Shown here: positions 54,469 to 63,101 of the stretch, one piece after another | Numbering within the stretch: the stretch's first letter is position 1 | How the letters are laid out: the number at the start of each line of letters is the position of its first letter | Assembly (NCBI RefSeq): GCF_030697375.1 | Contig: NZ_JAUYQD010000035.1 | Location: 62,001-126,000, forward strand | Reading direction: 5' to 3' | Source: Rhodoferax sp. | GTDB lineage: Bacteria > Pseudomonadota > Gammaproteobacteria > Burkholderiales > Burkholderiaceae_C | Length of the DNA stretch: 64,000 bases | The notes under the pieces: model-generated | What the model was told of the DNA's origin: nothing | Database searches by the model: none | Seen by the model: only the letters and a program-made list of their open reading frames with translations | Program-made: the position numbers and the translations under genes

Positions 54469-54497
54469 TTGACAGGGCGGGCCAGTGCGTTGATACT
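54469..54497 (+). promoter_or_regulatory. Sigma-70-like promoter before the CheX-like gene
   Basis: TTGACA (54469-54474), 17 bp spacer, GATACT (54492-54497). The -35 element and spacing are ideal, and the -10 element matches TATAAT at three of six. It lies about 40 bp before the CheX-like gene start. Confidence 0.6.
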
Positions 54498-54535
54498 GCG
54501 CCCGTCCACCCCAGGGCACCCCTTCTGTTCCTGCC

Positions 54536-55030
54536 ATGCCCGCGTCCACCACCGTCAGGAATACCACCCAGGTTGCGGCCCGACTGGCCCGCGAATGGGA
54601 GCTGTTGAGTGGCGAATCCAGGGCATTTGACCTGATCGCCGCCCCGCCCAGTGCGCCGCCGTATGCGGAATTCAGCTACCTGATGCCTCTGACCCTCTTC
54701 GCCAACCAGGCAAGCTGCGGTTTGGGCGTATTGATTCAACGCAAAGACGCACTCACGCTTGCCGCTAACATGTTTGGCGTATTGCCCTATGAAATTCCCG
54801 ACGAGGACTTGAAAGACGCCTGTGCCGAGGTGTGTAATGTGTTTTCTGACTGCATAGCCATGCACCTCAGTGGCAACGAAGATGTGAGCATTGGCCTGCC
54901 GCTCATGCTGGAAGCGCAAAATTACGAAAAAATATACCGAGACAGCGTTGTGACGGAAATTTACCAAAGTTGTGTCCACTCCACCCCTTTGCTGGTCGTG
55001 GTGTTCGATTCCTTATGCCCACTCCCGTGA
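54536..55030 (+). CDS. CheX-like chemotaxis phosphatase
   Basis: Predicted 164-residue cytoplasmic protein. It has the fold signature of CheX/CheC: the catalytic ExxN (EVCN) on a helix (about residues 103-106) followed by a conserved GLP some 27 residues later. CheX proteins dephosphorylate response regulators. The next gene, 9 bp downstream, encodes a receiver-domain protein that is the obvious substrate. Sequence similarity is weak, so the call rests on motif and context. Confidence 0.65.
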   Translation: MPASTTVRNTTQVAARLAREWELLSGESRAFDLIAAPPSAPPYAEFSYLMPLTLFANQASCGLGVLIQRKDALTLAANMFGVLPYEIPDEDLKDACAEVCNVFSDCIAMHLSGNEDVSIGLPLMLEAQNYEKIYRDSVVTEIYQSCVHSTPLLVVVFDSLCPLP

Positions 55031-55039
55031 AATCCGCCC

Positions 55040-56035
55040 ATGGAAACTAAACCCATTCTCTTGTCTTCGCCTTTGAAGTTCTTGGTGGTGGACGACAGTC
55101 GTGCGATTCAGGCCATCATTCGCCGGGCGATTTCAAAATGCGGCTACCAGCCGATTGAGGTGCAAACCGCGCTGAACGGCGAGCAGGCCTTGGACCTCAT
55201 GGGCTCCTTTTTGCCCGACCTGGTGATCACCGATTGGCATATGCCCAAAGTCTCCGGGCTGGAGATGGTGCAAGCCATGCGGCAAATGGGGCACCAAAAA
55301 ACCCGGGTGGGGTTTGTCACCACCGAGCGAACGCCCGCGCTGCTGAATGAGGCTGTGGCCAACGGGGCCATGTTTATTTTGCACAAACCTTTTGACGATG
55401 CGGAATTGGTAGCCGTCGTCACCGCAGCGGTCAAGGACCTGGCCAAGATTGCTGGGGCTCCCGCAACGGCCACTGCCGAGCCCGCGCCCCTTGCGCCACC
55501 CTCCGCCGCTCCCGAGGGGGCCGGGGATCTGAAAAAGAATGCCGATCCCGTGACACCGGAGGCCCTACAGCAACAACTGTCCGTGTGCCTGGGCAATCTC
55601 CCCTTTCGGCTCATCCCCCACGAAAAAATGGCCCTCGATAAGCTGACGCCCAATATTTTGCTGGGCCTGTACAGCGCCAACGAACGCAAGGGGGTCTACG
55701 CGATCGGCATGCTGGATGCCAACGCCCTGTGCATGGTGGGCGGCGGCAGCGCCCGGAAGAATCCTCTGGATGTGCGCGCCGCCATGGCAACGGGGCACCC
55801 CGACACGGCGATGATGGACCGGGCCCACGATTTTTTGAAAACCGTGGCCGAGTGTTTAACCCAGTCGTCCGGCGAGCCCGCTTGGGGGATCACCTTGGCC
55901 AAGGCGAGCGTGGTCAAAAACACCTTCTCCAAGCTTGCAGAAGTGCTGGCGCAGCCCAGCAACCGCTCTGATTTTCGGTTGTCCATACCTGGCTACGGTG
56001 AAGGCCGCATGGCATTTTTTGTGATGCCCGCATGA
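55040..56035 (+). CDS. Response regulator with degenerate CheX-like output domain
   Basis: Predicted 331-residue protein. The N-terminal receiver (about residues 12-130) has the acidic pair VVDDSR, phosphoacceptor in ITDWHMP, and lysine in HKPF. A linker rich in Ala and Pro (about 140-175) leads to a C-terminal domain (about 180-331) whose helix order resembles the preceding CheX-like protein but lacks ExxN (AHDF instead). The output is therefore not a known enzyme or DNA-binding domain. The stop overlaps the next start (ATGA). Confidence 0.75.
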   Translation: METKPILLSSPLKFLVVDDSRAIQAIIRRAISKCGYQPIEVQTALNGEQALDLMGSFLPDLVITDWHMPKVSGLEMVQAMRQMGHQKTRVGFVTTERTPALLNEAVANGAMFILHKPFDDAELVAVVTAAVKDLAKIAGAPATATAEPAPLAPPSAAPEGAGDLKKNADPVTPEALQQQLSVCLGNLPFRLIPHEKMALDKLTPNILLGLYSANERKGVYAIGMLDANALCMVGGGSARKNPLDVRAAMATGHPDTAMMDRAHDFLKTVAECLTQSSGEPAWGITLAKASVVKNTFSKLAEVLAQPSNRSDFRLSIPGYGEGRMAFFVMPA

Positions 56036-56931
56036 ACTGGCTCAACATTTCGCTGGGTTTTGTTTTTCTATGCAACCTCATATTTTTAGTGGGTGCGGCT
56101 TTTTTGCTGTACCGCATCGTGGACGCCACGGAGCAAGGGCGCGACGAACTACTCAAGGCGGCCCATCAAAACATGGACGGAGGCAAACACTTGCTGATGG
56201 CGGCGCGGCGCTCCGTCATCGAAATGGAGAGGCTCAATGACGCCCACTTGTCGCGTGAGACATCTGGCAGCCGCACCCTCGCCGAGCTTTCATCCCAAAT
56301 TCGGTTGCTGGGAGAACGCCTGCAAAAGAACACGGTGCCAGCAACTGCAGCACAAGAGGACCCTTCCCGTGCAGGTGAAAGCGCCAACGCGGACCGCGTC
56401 ACCGAAGACATTCGCGCCAAGTTGCACGCGGATCTGAACGCTGCCTTGTCCAAAAACCACCAGCTGCAAGACGAAATTGACCAAACCGCCTACCGACTGA
56501 AAGACGCCACGTCGTCCAATCGGGAGTTACGAGAAGAACTGAACGAAGTCAAAGGCGTCAAAAAAGAGGTCGTTGACAACCTGATCAAGCGTACTGAAGA
56601 ACTGGAGGCGCAGCTCAAACAGGCACGGGAGCGCGCCAAAGCTGCAGAGATGCTTGCAGAGAACAATGCAGTCCGGCTCGACGACATCCGAGAGCAAGTT
56701 CACAACCACGCCTTTGCGGGTGCTGGCGGTGGTGGCATTGACCAGTCCGGTTTGATCGAAAGCCAGCAGGACCAGATTGATGTCCTTGCCGCGCGTGAGA
56801 AATCCCTGCTGGTGCGCATCGACGAGTTGGAACAGGCATTTCAGCGCAACCAAACCGAAAAGAATTTCATTGAAGATCGCTTCCTGCAGTTCGACGCCGA
56901 CAAGACCGACCGCCCTGAAACACCGCCTTGA
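56032..56931 (+). CDS. Membrane-anchored coiled-coil protein
   Basis: Predicted 299-residue protein: one N-terminal transmembrane helix (about residues 6-26, LGFVFLCNLIFLVGAAFLL) and a long cytoplasmic coiled coil (about 35-215, with heptads such as RTEELEAQLKQARERAKAAE), a glycine-rich break (AGAGGGG) and a second short coil (about 235-285). No enzyme motif. It is translationally coupled to the preceding response regulator and may form a membrane scaffold for it. Confidence 0.75.
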   Translation: MNWLNISLGFVFLCNLIFLVGAAFLLYRIVDATEQGRDELLKAAHQNMDGGKHLLMAARRSVIEMERLNDAHLSRETSGSRTLAELSSQIRLLGERLQKNTVPATAAQEDPSRAGESANADRVTEDIRAKLHADLNAALSKNHQLQDEIDQTAYRLKDATSSNRELREELNEVKGVKKEVVDNLIKRTEELEAQLKQARERAKAAEMLAENNAVRLDDIREQVHNHAFAGAGGGGIDQSGLIESQQDQIDVLAAREKSLLVRIDELEQAFQRNQTEKNFIEDRFLQFDADKTDRPETPP

Positions 56932-57028
56932 ACTGGTGTGAGCACCACGCGGAGCCCTTCTGCCAAGGAATCAAATTATGATTTTTTTGCATGAATTACC
57001 AGCGTAAACCCTGAGCCCCGCACCATCG

Positions 57029-57053
57029 CTGTGGCGCTAAAGTTCGGCCACAG
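57029..57053. promoter_or_regulatory. Inverted repeat upstream of aapJ
   Basis: CTGTGGC (57029-57035) and GCCACAG (57047-57053) are exact reverse complements with an 11-bp spacer, 70 bp before aapJ. It may be an operator or an mRNA hairpin. A sigma-54 promoter was considered and not supported. Confidence 0.4.
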
Positions 57054-57122
57054 AACAATGCGGCAAACAACTGTCGCGATTTGAATTTGAATCCCCCTCT
57101 TTTTAACTGGAGCGCACTCCCC

Positions 57123-58154
57123 ATGAATCTGAATCAAGTCAAAGTTATTGCCACCCTTGTCGCCGCGATGGGCGCGGTGGTAGCAGCCCCAGCCCACGCC
57201 GGAAAAACACTGGACGCCATCAAGGCGCGTGGTCAAGTGATTTGTGGCGTTCACACCGGGCTGGCTGGTTTTGGCGCGGCAGACTCCAACGGCAAATGGT
57301 CAGGCATCGACGTGGATGTGTGCCGCGCCGTGGCGGCTGCCACCTTGGGCGACGGCGAAAAGGTGAAATACGTTCCCCTGGTCGCACAGGCCCGTTTCAC
57401 GGCCTTGCAGTCCGGCGAAGTGGACATGCTGTCACGCAACACCACCTTCACGCTGACCCGTGATGCATCGCTGGGGCTGACCCAGACGGCCGTGGTCTAT
57501 TACGACGGTCAGGGTTTCATGGTCCCCGTCAAAAGCAAAATCAAGGGTGCCAAGCAACTCAAGGGGCAAACCGTGTGTGTGCAATCAGGCACCACCACCG
57601 AAAAGAATCTGACTGATTTTTCGAAAGCCAACAAACTCAGTATCAAACCCGTGGTGTTTGAAAAACTCGACGCCGTCGAAGGTGCGTACTTCGCGGGCCG
57701 CTGTGTGGCCTACACCACCGATGCGTCCGGCCTGGCCTCGGTGCGCAACAAGTCCGCAAAGAACCCTGCAGACCACCTGATCCTGCCCGAGCTGATTTCC
57801 AAAGAACCCCTGGGCCCGATGGTGCGCCGTGGCGATGACGAATGGGCAGCGATTGTCAAGTGGGTGATTTACGGTCTGCTGGAAGCCGAAGAATACGGCG
57901 TCACACAAGGCAATGCGGACCAAATGAAGTCCAGCACCGACCCTGTGGTAGGACGCATCCTGGGCACCACCGATGACACCGGCAAGCTGTTGGGCCTGGA
58001 CAAAGAGTGGCTGGCACGCGCAGTCAAGGCCACCGGCAATTACGGTGAAATATTTGAACGCAACGTCGGGCCTAAATCGGCGCTGCAACTGCCGCGCGGC
58101 CTCAACAACCTGTGGAACCAGGGCGGCATTCAATACGCGCCTCCCATCCGCTAA
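57123..58154 (+). CDS. aapJ: Polar amino acid ABC transporter substrate-binding protein
   Basis: Predicted 343-residue periplasmic binding protein of the AapJ/BztA group for general L-amino acids or glutamate/aspartate. Signal peptide residues 1-25 (cleavage near AHAGK). Family blocks are RGQVICGVHTGLAGF, GIDVDVCRAVAAA, LSRNTTFTLTRD and KWVIYGLLEAEEYG. ATG at 57123 follows GGAG by 11 bp; the start 14 codons upstream is less likely. A strong hairpin separates it from the permease genes. Confidence 0.93.
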   Translation: MNLNQVKVIATLVAAMGAVVAAPAHAGKTLDAIKARGQVICGVHTGLAGFGAADSNGKWSGIDVDVCRAVAAATLGDGEKVKYVPLVAQARFTALQSGEVDMLSRNTTFTLTRDASLGLTQTAVVYYDGQGFMVPVKSKIKGAKQLKGQTVCVQSGTTTEKNLTDFSKANKLSIKPVVFEKLDAVEGAYFAGRCVAYTTDASGLASVRNKSAKNPADHLILPELISKEPLGPMVRRGDDEWAAIVKWVIYGLLEAEEYGVTQGNADQMKSSTDPVVGRILGTTDDTGKLLGLDKEWLARAVKATGNYGEIFERNVGPKSALQLPRGLNNLWNQGGIQYAPPIR

Positions 58155-58195
58155 GAGCAGTCCACGCACGGGTGGCAAGCCTTTTGCTACCTGAC

Positions 58196-58231
58196 AAAAG
58201 GGCAGTTGCAAACGTTTTGCACTGCCCTTTT
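58196..58231 (+). terminator. Hairpin attenuator between aapJ and aapQ
   Basis: AAAAGGGCAGTTGCAAA pairs with TTTTGCACTGCCCTTTT, about 16 bp with one bulged T. The A and T flanks would work in both orientations. Placed between the binding-protein and permease genes, it likely reduces read-through so that the binding protein is made in excess. Confidence 0.8.
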
Positions 58232-58268
58232 CACATGCCACGCAACACTCCTCAACACAAGGGCTGCC

Positions 58269-59459
58269 ATGTCTGACCCCTCGACACCCTCATCTTCAGC
58301 ACCTCCCAAAAAGACCTTTTCCTGGCGCAGCCAAGCATTCAGGGCATTGGTGTACCAATTCGTCGCGGTAGTCGTAATCGCCCTGGCGGTCTTCTACCTC
58401 GCCAACAATACCGCAACCAATATGCGGGCACGGGGCATTCAAAGCGGCTTCGACTTCCTCACGGGTGCAGCCGGTTTTGACATTGGTGAAAGTCTTTTTA
58501 CATTCGATTCAGGTGAACCCTACTGGCGCGCCTACCTGGTCGGCATGAGCAACACCTTGCGGGTGGCCGTGGTCGGTATTTTTCTCACCACCCTGTTGGG
58601 CACGCTCATCGGCGTGGGACGCTTCTCGCGCAATGCACTGGTGCGCGGTTTGTGTGTGGTGTACGTAGAGTTGTTCCGCAACATTCCCGTCCTGCTGCAA
58701 CTGCTGATGTGGTACCTGCTGTTCACCGAGGTGTTGCCAGCCGCCACCGAGCCCTGGACCTTGGGCCCCTTGTTTTTGAGCAAGGGCGGTTTGAATTTCC
58801 CGATTCCCGTGTGGGCCACTGGCCAACTGTGGGCCGCCTGGGGAGCGGTGGCGGGCCTGCTGGCCGCATGGGCCTACCGTCGTTATGCACGGCACGCTTT
58901 TGAACAGACCGGAAAAATCAAAAGCATGTTCTGGGCGCCACTCGCCATCGTCTTGGTGTGCAGCCTGCTGGGCTGGGTAGTGGGCGGAGCACCGATGGAG
59001 GTCAATGCCCCCATTCAGGGTGAATTTGCCATTGAAAACGGCGGCTCACTCACCCCCGAATTTTTGGCCCTGTTGCTGGGCCTGACCGTTTACACCGCCG
59101 CCTTTGTGGCCGAGGTGGTGCGTGGCGGCATTCAGGCCGTGGCCACCGGCCAAGCTGAGGCGGCCAGCGCACTGGGCTTGAGCCGCGGCCAAACCATGCG
59201 CCTGGTCATGCTGCCCCAGGCCCTGCGCGTCATCATCCCGCCGATGACCAACCAGTATTTGAACCTGACCAAAAATTCATCCCTGGCGGTCGCGATTGGT
59301 TACCCGGATGTCGTGTCTATCGCCAACACCGCCATCAACCAAACCGGGCGCGCCGTGGAATGTATCGCCATCATCATGCTGGTGTACCTGAGCACCTCGC
59401 TGTTTACCTCCATTCTGATGAACTGGTACAACGCGCGCGCCGCCATCAAGGAACGTTAA
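58269..59459 (+). CDS. aapQ: Amino acid ABC transporter permease AapQ
   Basis: Predicted 396-residue inner-membrane permease, as long as AapQ/BztB. The loop motif of amino acid permeases is EAASALGLSRGQTMRLVMLPQ in part (EAxxALGLS...LPQA). A long insert separates the early helices from the conserved core. ATG at 58269 is preferred to an upstream frame start in the spacer. It pairs with AapM. Confidence 0.93.
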   Translation: MSDPSTPSSSAPPKKTFSWRSQAFRALVYQFVAVVVIALAVFYLANNTATNMRARGIQSGFDFLTGAAGFDIGESLFTFDSGEPYWRAYLVGMSNTLRVAVVGIFLTTLLGTLIGVGRFSRNALVRGLCVVYVELFRNIPVLLQLLMWYLLFTEVLPAATEPWTLGPLFLSKGGLNFPIPVWATGQLWAAWGAVAGLLAAWAYRRYARHAFEQTGKIKSMFWAPLAIVLVCSLLGWVVGGAPMEVNAPIQGEFAIENGGSLTPEFLALLLGLTVYTAAFVAEVVRGGIQAVATGQAEAASALGLSRGQTMRLVMLPQALRVIIPPMTNQYLNLTKNSSLAVAIGYPDVVSIANTAINQTGRAVECIAIIMLVYLSTSLFTSILMNWYNARAAIKER

Positions 59460-59468
59460 GGACACACT

Positions 59469-60569
59469 ATGAGCGCACAAACGTTTCAAACCATCGCCCC
59501 CCGCCCCGCACCCATCAAAACCGAAGGTGTGCTGGCCTGGGCCAAATCCAATCTTTTCAATGACTGGAAAACTGCACTGGGCACCGCCGTGGTTGGTGCG
59601 GTGCTGCTGGCATTGCTGCCCCCGCTCTACCGGTGGGCGATTGCGAACGCCGTGTGGATTGTTGACTCTGATGTTTGCCATGCCGCCAGCGGTGCCTGCT
59701 GGGGTGTGGTGCGGGAGAAATTTCGCTTTATCATTTTTGGACGCTACCCTTTTGAGGAACACTGGCGTGCTTTGCTGAGCACCACCTTGCTGCTCGCACT
59801 CATCGTCACCAGTTGTATTCGTGCCTGCTGGAAGCCCTGGTTAGCCGCCGTGTGGGTGGCGGGCTTGGCGGTTTACTTTTGTCTGATGCGTGGTGGCGTG
59901 CTGGGGCTGTCCCAAGTAGACACCGATCTGTGGAGCGGTCTGCCCCTGACGATTTTGCTGGCATCCCTGTCCATGACCATGGCTTTTCCCATCGCCCTGT
60001 GCATTGCCTTGGGGCGCCGCTCCGGTATGCCTGCGATCCGCAGCCTGTGCACCGTCTATGTGGAACTGATCCGGGGTGTTCCCCTGATCTCGGTGTTGTT
60101 CATGGCTTCGTTCATGTTCCCGCTCCTGATGCCACAGGGATTTTCGATCGACGTCTTGGTGCGTGTGCTGGCGGGCATCACCCTGTTTGCCGCGGCCTAC
60201 ATGGCCGAGGTGATTCGGGGTGGGCTGCAAGCGATTCCCAAAGGGCAGATCGAGGCCGCAGCCACACTGGGCCTGTCGTATTGGCAAACCCAGCGCAAAA
60301 TTGTGCTGCCACAGGCGCTGGCGATGGTGGTCCCAGGTGTGATGAACAACTTTATCTCCACGTTCAAAGACACCTCGCTGGTCGCCATCGTGAGCCTGTA
60401 CGAGCTCACCGGTGCCATGGGCATGGCCATGAACTCGGATGCCAACTGGCGCCCGTTTCGGATCGAAGGCTACCTCTTCATTGCCATGATTTACTTTGTA
60501 TTTTGTTTCTCCATGTCGCGCTACAGCCTGTGGATCGAAAAACAGGTCAACAAATCGAAGCTGCGCTAA
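59469..60569 (+). CDS. aapM: Amino acid ABC transporter permease AapM
   Basis: Predicted 366-residue partner permease. The conserved cytoplasmic loop is visible as QIEAAATLGLSYWQTQRKI followed by VLPQALA. It starts 9 bp after aapQ. About eight helices are predicted, with the common permease core in the C-terminal 200 residues. Confidence 0.93.
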   Translation: MSAQTFQTIAPRPAPIKTEGVLAWAKSNLFNDWKTALGTAVVGAVLLALLPPLYRWAIANAVWIVDSDVCHAASGACWGVVREKFRFIIFGRYPFEEHWRALLSTTLLLALIVTSCIRACWKPWLAAVWVAGLAVYFCLMRGGVLGLSQVDTDLWSGLPLTILLASLSMTMAFPIALCIALGRRSGMPAIRSLCTVYVELIRGVPLISVLFMASFMFPLLMPQGFSIDVLVRVLAGITLFAAAYMAEVIRGGLQAIPKGQIEAAATLGLSYWQTQRKIVLPQALAMVVPGVMNNFISTFKDTSLVAIVSLYELTGAMGMAMNSDANWRPFRIEGYLFIAMIYFVFCFSMSRYSLWIEKQVNKSKLR

Positions 60570-60620
60570 ACGCCCGGCACTCCCCGACCCCACCTCTCCC
60601 TATTTACCCGGCACTGCACC

Positions 60621-61364
<744 letters not shown>

Positions 61365-61378
61365 AAACTGCCGAGGTG

Positions 61379-62221
61379 CTAGGGGGACGCCACCGACACA
61401 CCCGGACCCAGGCGGTCCGAGGTCCAGCGCAGCAAATCCAGCCACATCTGGCGCGTTTCCGAATCCAAGGGCGCGCGCGAGGCGCTCCCCAGCTCAATGG
61501 TCACCACGGGCACGCCCTTGTGAATGCCACCATAGTTGCCCAAAGACCCCGGATAGATGCCCACCTGGTCCAGGTACAAGCGCCCCAGGCGGGTTGGGGG
61601 AACGGAAGGGCCGTCGAAATCCAGTAGACCGAATGGCGCATGCACGCTCACGATCAGGTTGGGCTTGAAGGTGTCCATTTGCTCGTACAAAAACCGCGAC
61701 TCGGGTTCCGACAAGGGCTTGGGCCCCGGCCAGCGGCGGGGGTCACGCTTGGTGCGGCTTTCCCAGTACGCCTTGGCATTGCGTGCCCAGTTGGGGGTGG
61801 GGAAATTGCGGTTCAGGTCAACGCCGTTGGCATTGACGCGTTTAGAGGGCCGCGCGAACAAACCATCGGGATTGAGCGTCGGGATAAATCGCCAATGGAT
61901 GGATGGGTGCATATCTGCAGGCGGCGTGCTGGCCAATTCAATCCAATGAAACACCAGCGAGCTCGACGACATTTCATCGCCATGGATCCCCCCCAAAACC
62001 AACACCCGCAGCTTGGCATCGTCCGGCTTGATATCGCGTCCCCATATCGTGCGCCCCTGCACCGAACGGGCTTTCATATCCTGCAGTTCCGCAGACTCAC
62101 ACAGAGTCGGACGCAAATTGGGGATTTTTGAAGAAAAATCACTACAAGCCCTTGTAGTACTTGCGCTAGCAGCTATTGAAAACATAGCAAAAGTCGTGAC
62201 AAACAGGGTTCGAAAATACAT
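61379..62221 (-). CDS. M14-family zinc carboxypeptidase (MpaA-like)
   Basis: Predicted 280-residue exported peptidase. Zinc ligands are visible as HGDE in GGIHGDEMSSS and a later histidine in VSVHAPFG; the catalytic glutamate is in VTIELGS, and VDLNRNFPT is the conserved M14 loop. Relatives such as MpaA cut murein tripeptides. I chose ATG at 62221. The signal peptide C-terminal part (residues 13-28, MFSIAASASTTRACSD) is encoded by a copy of the short intergenic repeat. Confidence 0.85.
   Translation of the reverse strand: MYFRTLFVTTFAMFSIAASASTTRACSDFSSKIPNLRPTLCESAELQDMKARSVQGRTIWGRDIKPDDAKLRVLVLGGIHGDEMSSSSLVFHWIELASTPPADMHPSIHWRFIPTLNPDGLFARPSKRVNANGVDLNRNFPTPNWARNAKAYWESRTKRDPRRWPGPKPLSEPESRFLYEQMDTFKPNLIVSVHAPFGLLDFDGPSVPPTRLGRLYLDQVGIYPGSLGNYGGIHKGVPVVTIELGSASRAPLDSETRQMWLDLLRWTSDRLGPGVSVASP
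62138..62188 (-). repeat. Short intergenic-type repeat, copy D, inside a coding region
   Basis: Read on the minus strand: CTATGTTTTCAATAGCTGCT followed by AGCGCAAGTACTACAAGGGC. It shares AATAGCTGCT, CGCAA and GGGCT with copies A-C, so is a diverged copy in opposite orientation. It codes for the end of the signal peptide of the M14 peptidase. Confidence 0.6.
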
Positions 62222-62307
62222 GCATCGATTGTAGTTCGGCCATACAGTGCGGTGGGTTGATGCTGGTCGAGCATGATTCCGACACAAATTTCAGGTAAAT
62301 TGCGTCC

Positions 62308-62826
62308 ATGCTCTCGAAAGTTCGCCCATCGCAGGCCCGTCCACCCAGTTTTTCACCGTCTGAATTTCGGGGAGCGCTTGGCATGTTTGCCACCGGCGTC
62401 ACGATCGTTACCGCACGCGCAGACAACGGCATCCCTATCGGGCTGACTGCCAACTCCTTCAACTCCGTATCCCTGTCCCCCCCCTTGGTGCTGTGGAGTT
62501 TGGCCCGATCCGCCGTGTCATTTGCGGCATTCAGCACCGGCTCCCACTACGCCATTAACATTCTGAGCGCAGACCAGCAAGAACTGGCCAAGCAGTTTGC
62601 GGCCAAGGGTGGCGATCGCTTTGCGGGGGTCCAATTCGTGCCGGGTGCTGGCGGTGCGCCCTTGATTCAAGGGGCTGCGGCGACTTTTGAGTGTTTCAAC
62701 CGCAGCCGCTACCAAGAAGGTGACCACATCATTTTTGTCGGGGAGGTGGAGCGCTGCAGCCACCAGACGGGCGCCTCACCGCTGCTCTTCCATGGCGGCA
62801 AGTTCTACGCAGAACATCCGCTGTAA
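62308..62826 (+). CDS. Flavin reductase domain protein
   Basis: Predicted 172-residue FMN-binding protein of the HpaC/RutF type. Blocks are FATGVTIVTA, GLTANSFNSVSLSPPLVLW, SHYAINILSADQQELAKQFA and VGEVERC. It would use NAD(P)H to reduce free flavin for a partner monooxygenase or act as a dienelactone-type FMN reductase; no partner gene is next to it. Confidence 0.9.
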   Translation: MLSKVRPSQARPPSFSPSEFRGALGMFATGVTIVTARADNGIPIGLTANSFNSVSLSPPLVLWSLARSAVSFAAFSTGSHYAINILSADQQELAKQFAAKGGDRFAGVQFVPGAGGAPLIQGAAATFECFNRSRYQEGDHIIFVGEVERCSHQTGASPLLFHGGKFYAEHPL

Positions 62827-63101
62827 GCGCTTCTTTGCTCTTGCAAGGGGCCACGATACGCCCCGCATCCGACCAACAAGTTGTCGTCAATGGGCAAGAC
62901 AGAGGACGACTTACCGCATACGGCCAGCCACGCATCCCCATGCGTGGGCGCAACGCTCCCACGGGTCGTCCAGCAGTGGCTGTGCGTCCAGGCCCGGTGC
63001 AACGCGTGGCACGGTAGCAGCCCTGGCGGCCTAACACGACCACCTGCAGATCACGGCCCTCGACACTTTTTTGCCTTTAAATAATTATTGAAATCCTCCG
63101 T
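62827..63101. other. Spacer with overlapping hairpins
   Basis: No gene is supported in these 275 bp. CCACGCAT (62928-62935), CCCC loop and ATGCGTGG (62940-62947) form an exact hairpin. Part of its right arm can alternatively pair downstream as GTGGG (62944-62948) with CCCAC (62958-62962). Small open frames here have no ribosome binding sites. Confidence 0.5.

Noticed and set aside
53702..54979. 425-codon minus-strand frame across the MDR reductase and CheX-like genes
   Set aside because: It crosses two well-supported plus-strand genes and the promoter between them and shows no domain.
57029..57053. Sigma-54 promoter before aapJ
   Set aside because: A TGGCGC stretch is present, but the GG-N10-GC spacing is not met; the sequence is better described as an inverted repeat.
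62805..63002. 65-codon minus-strand open frame after the flavin reductase gene
   Set aside because: No ribosome binding site, overlaps the end of the reductase gene and follows hairpin DNA; composition is that of random GC-rich sequence.
62827..63101. Integron attC site, suggested by GCCTAAC near 63030
   Set aside because: No matching GTTRRRY partner or expected stem structure was found within the normal attC length.
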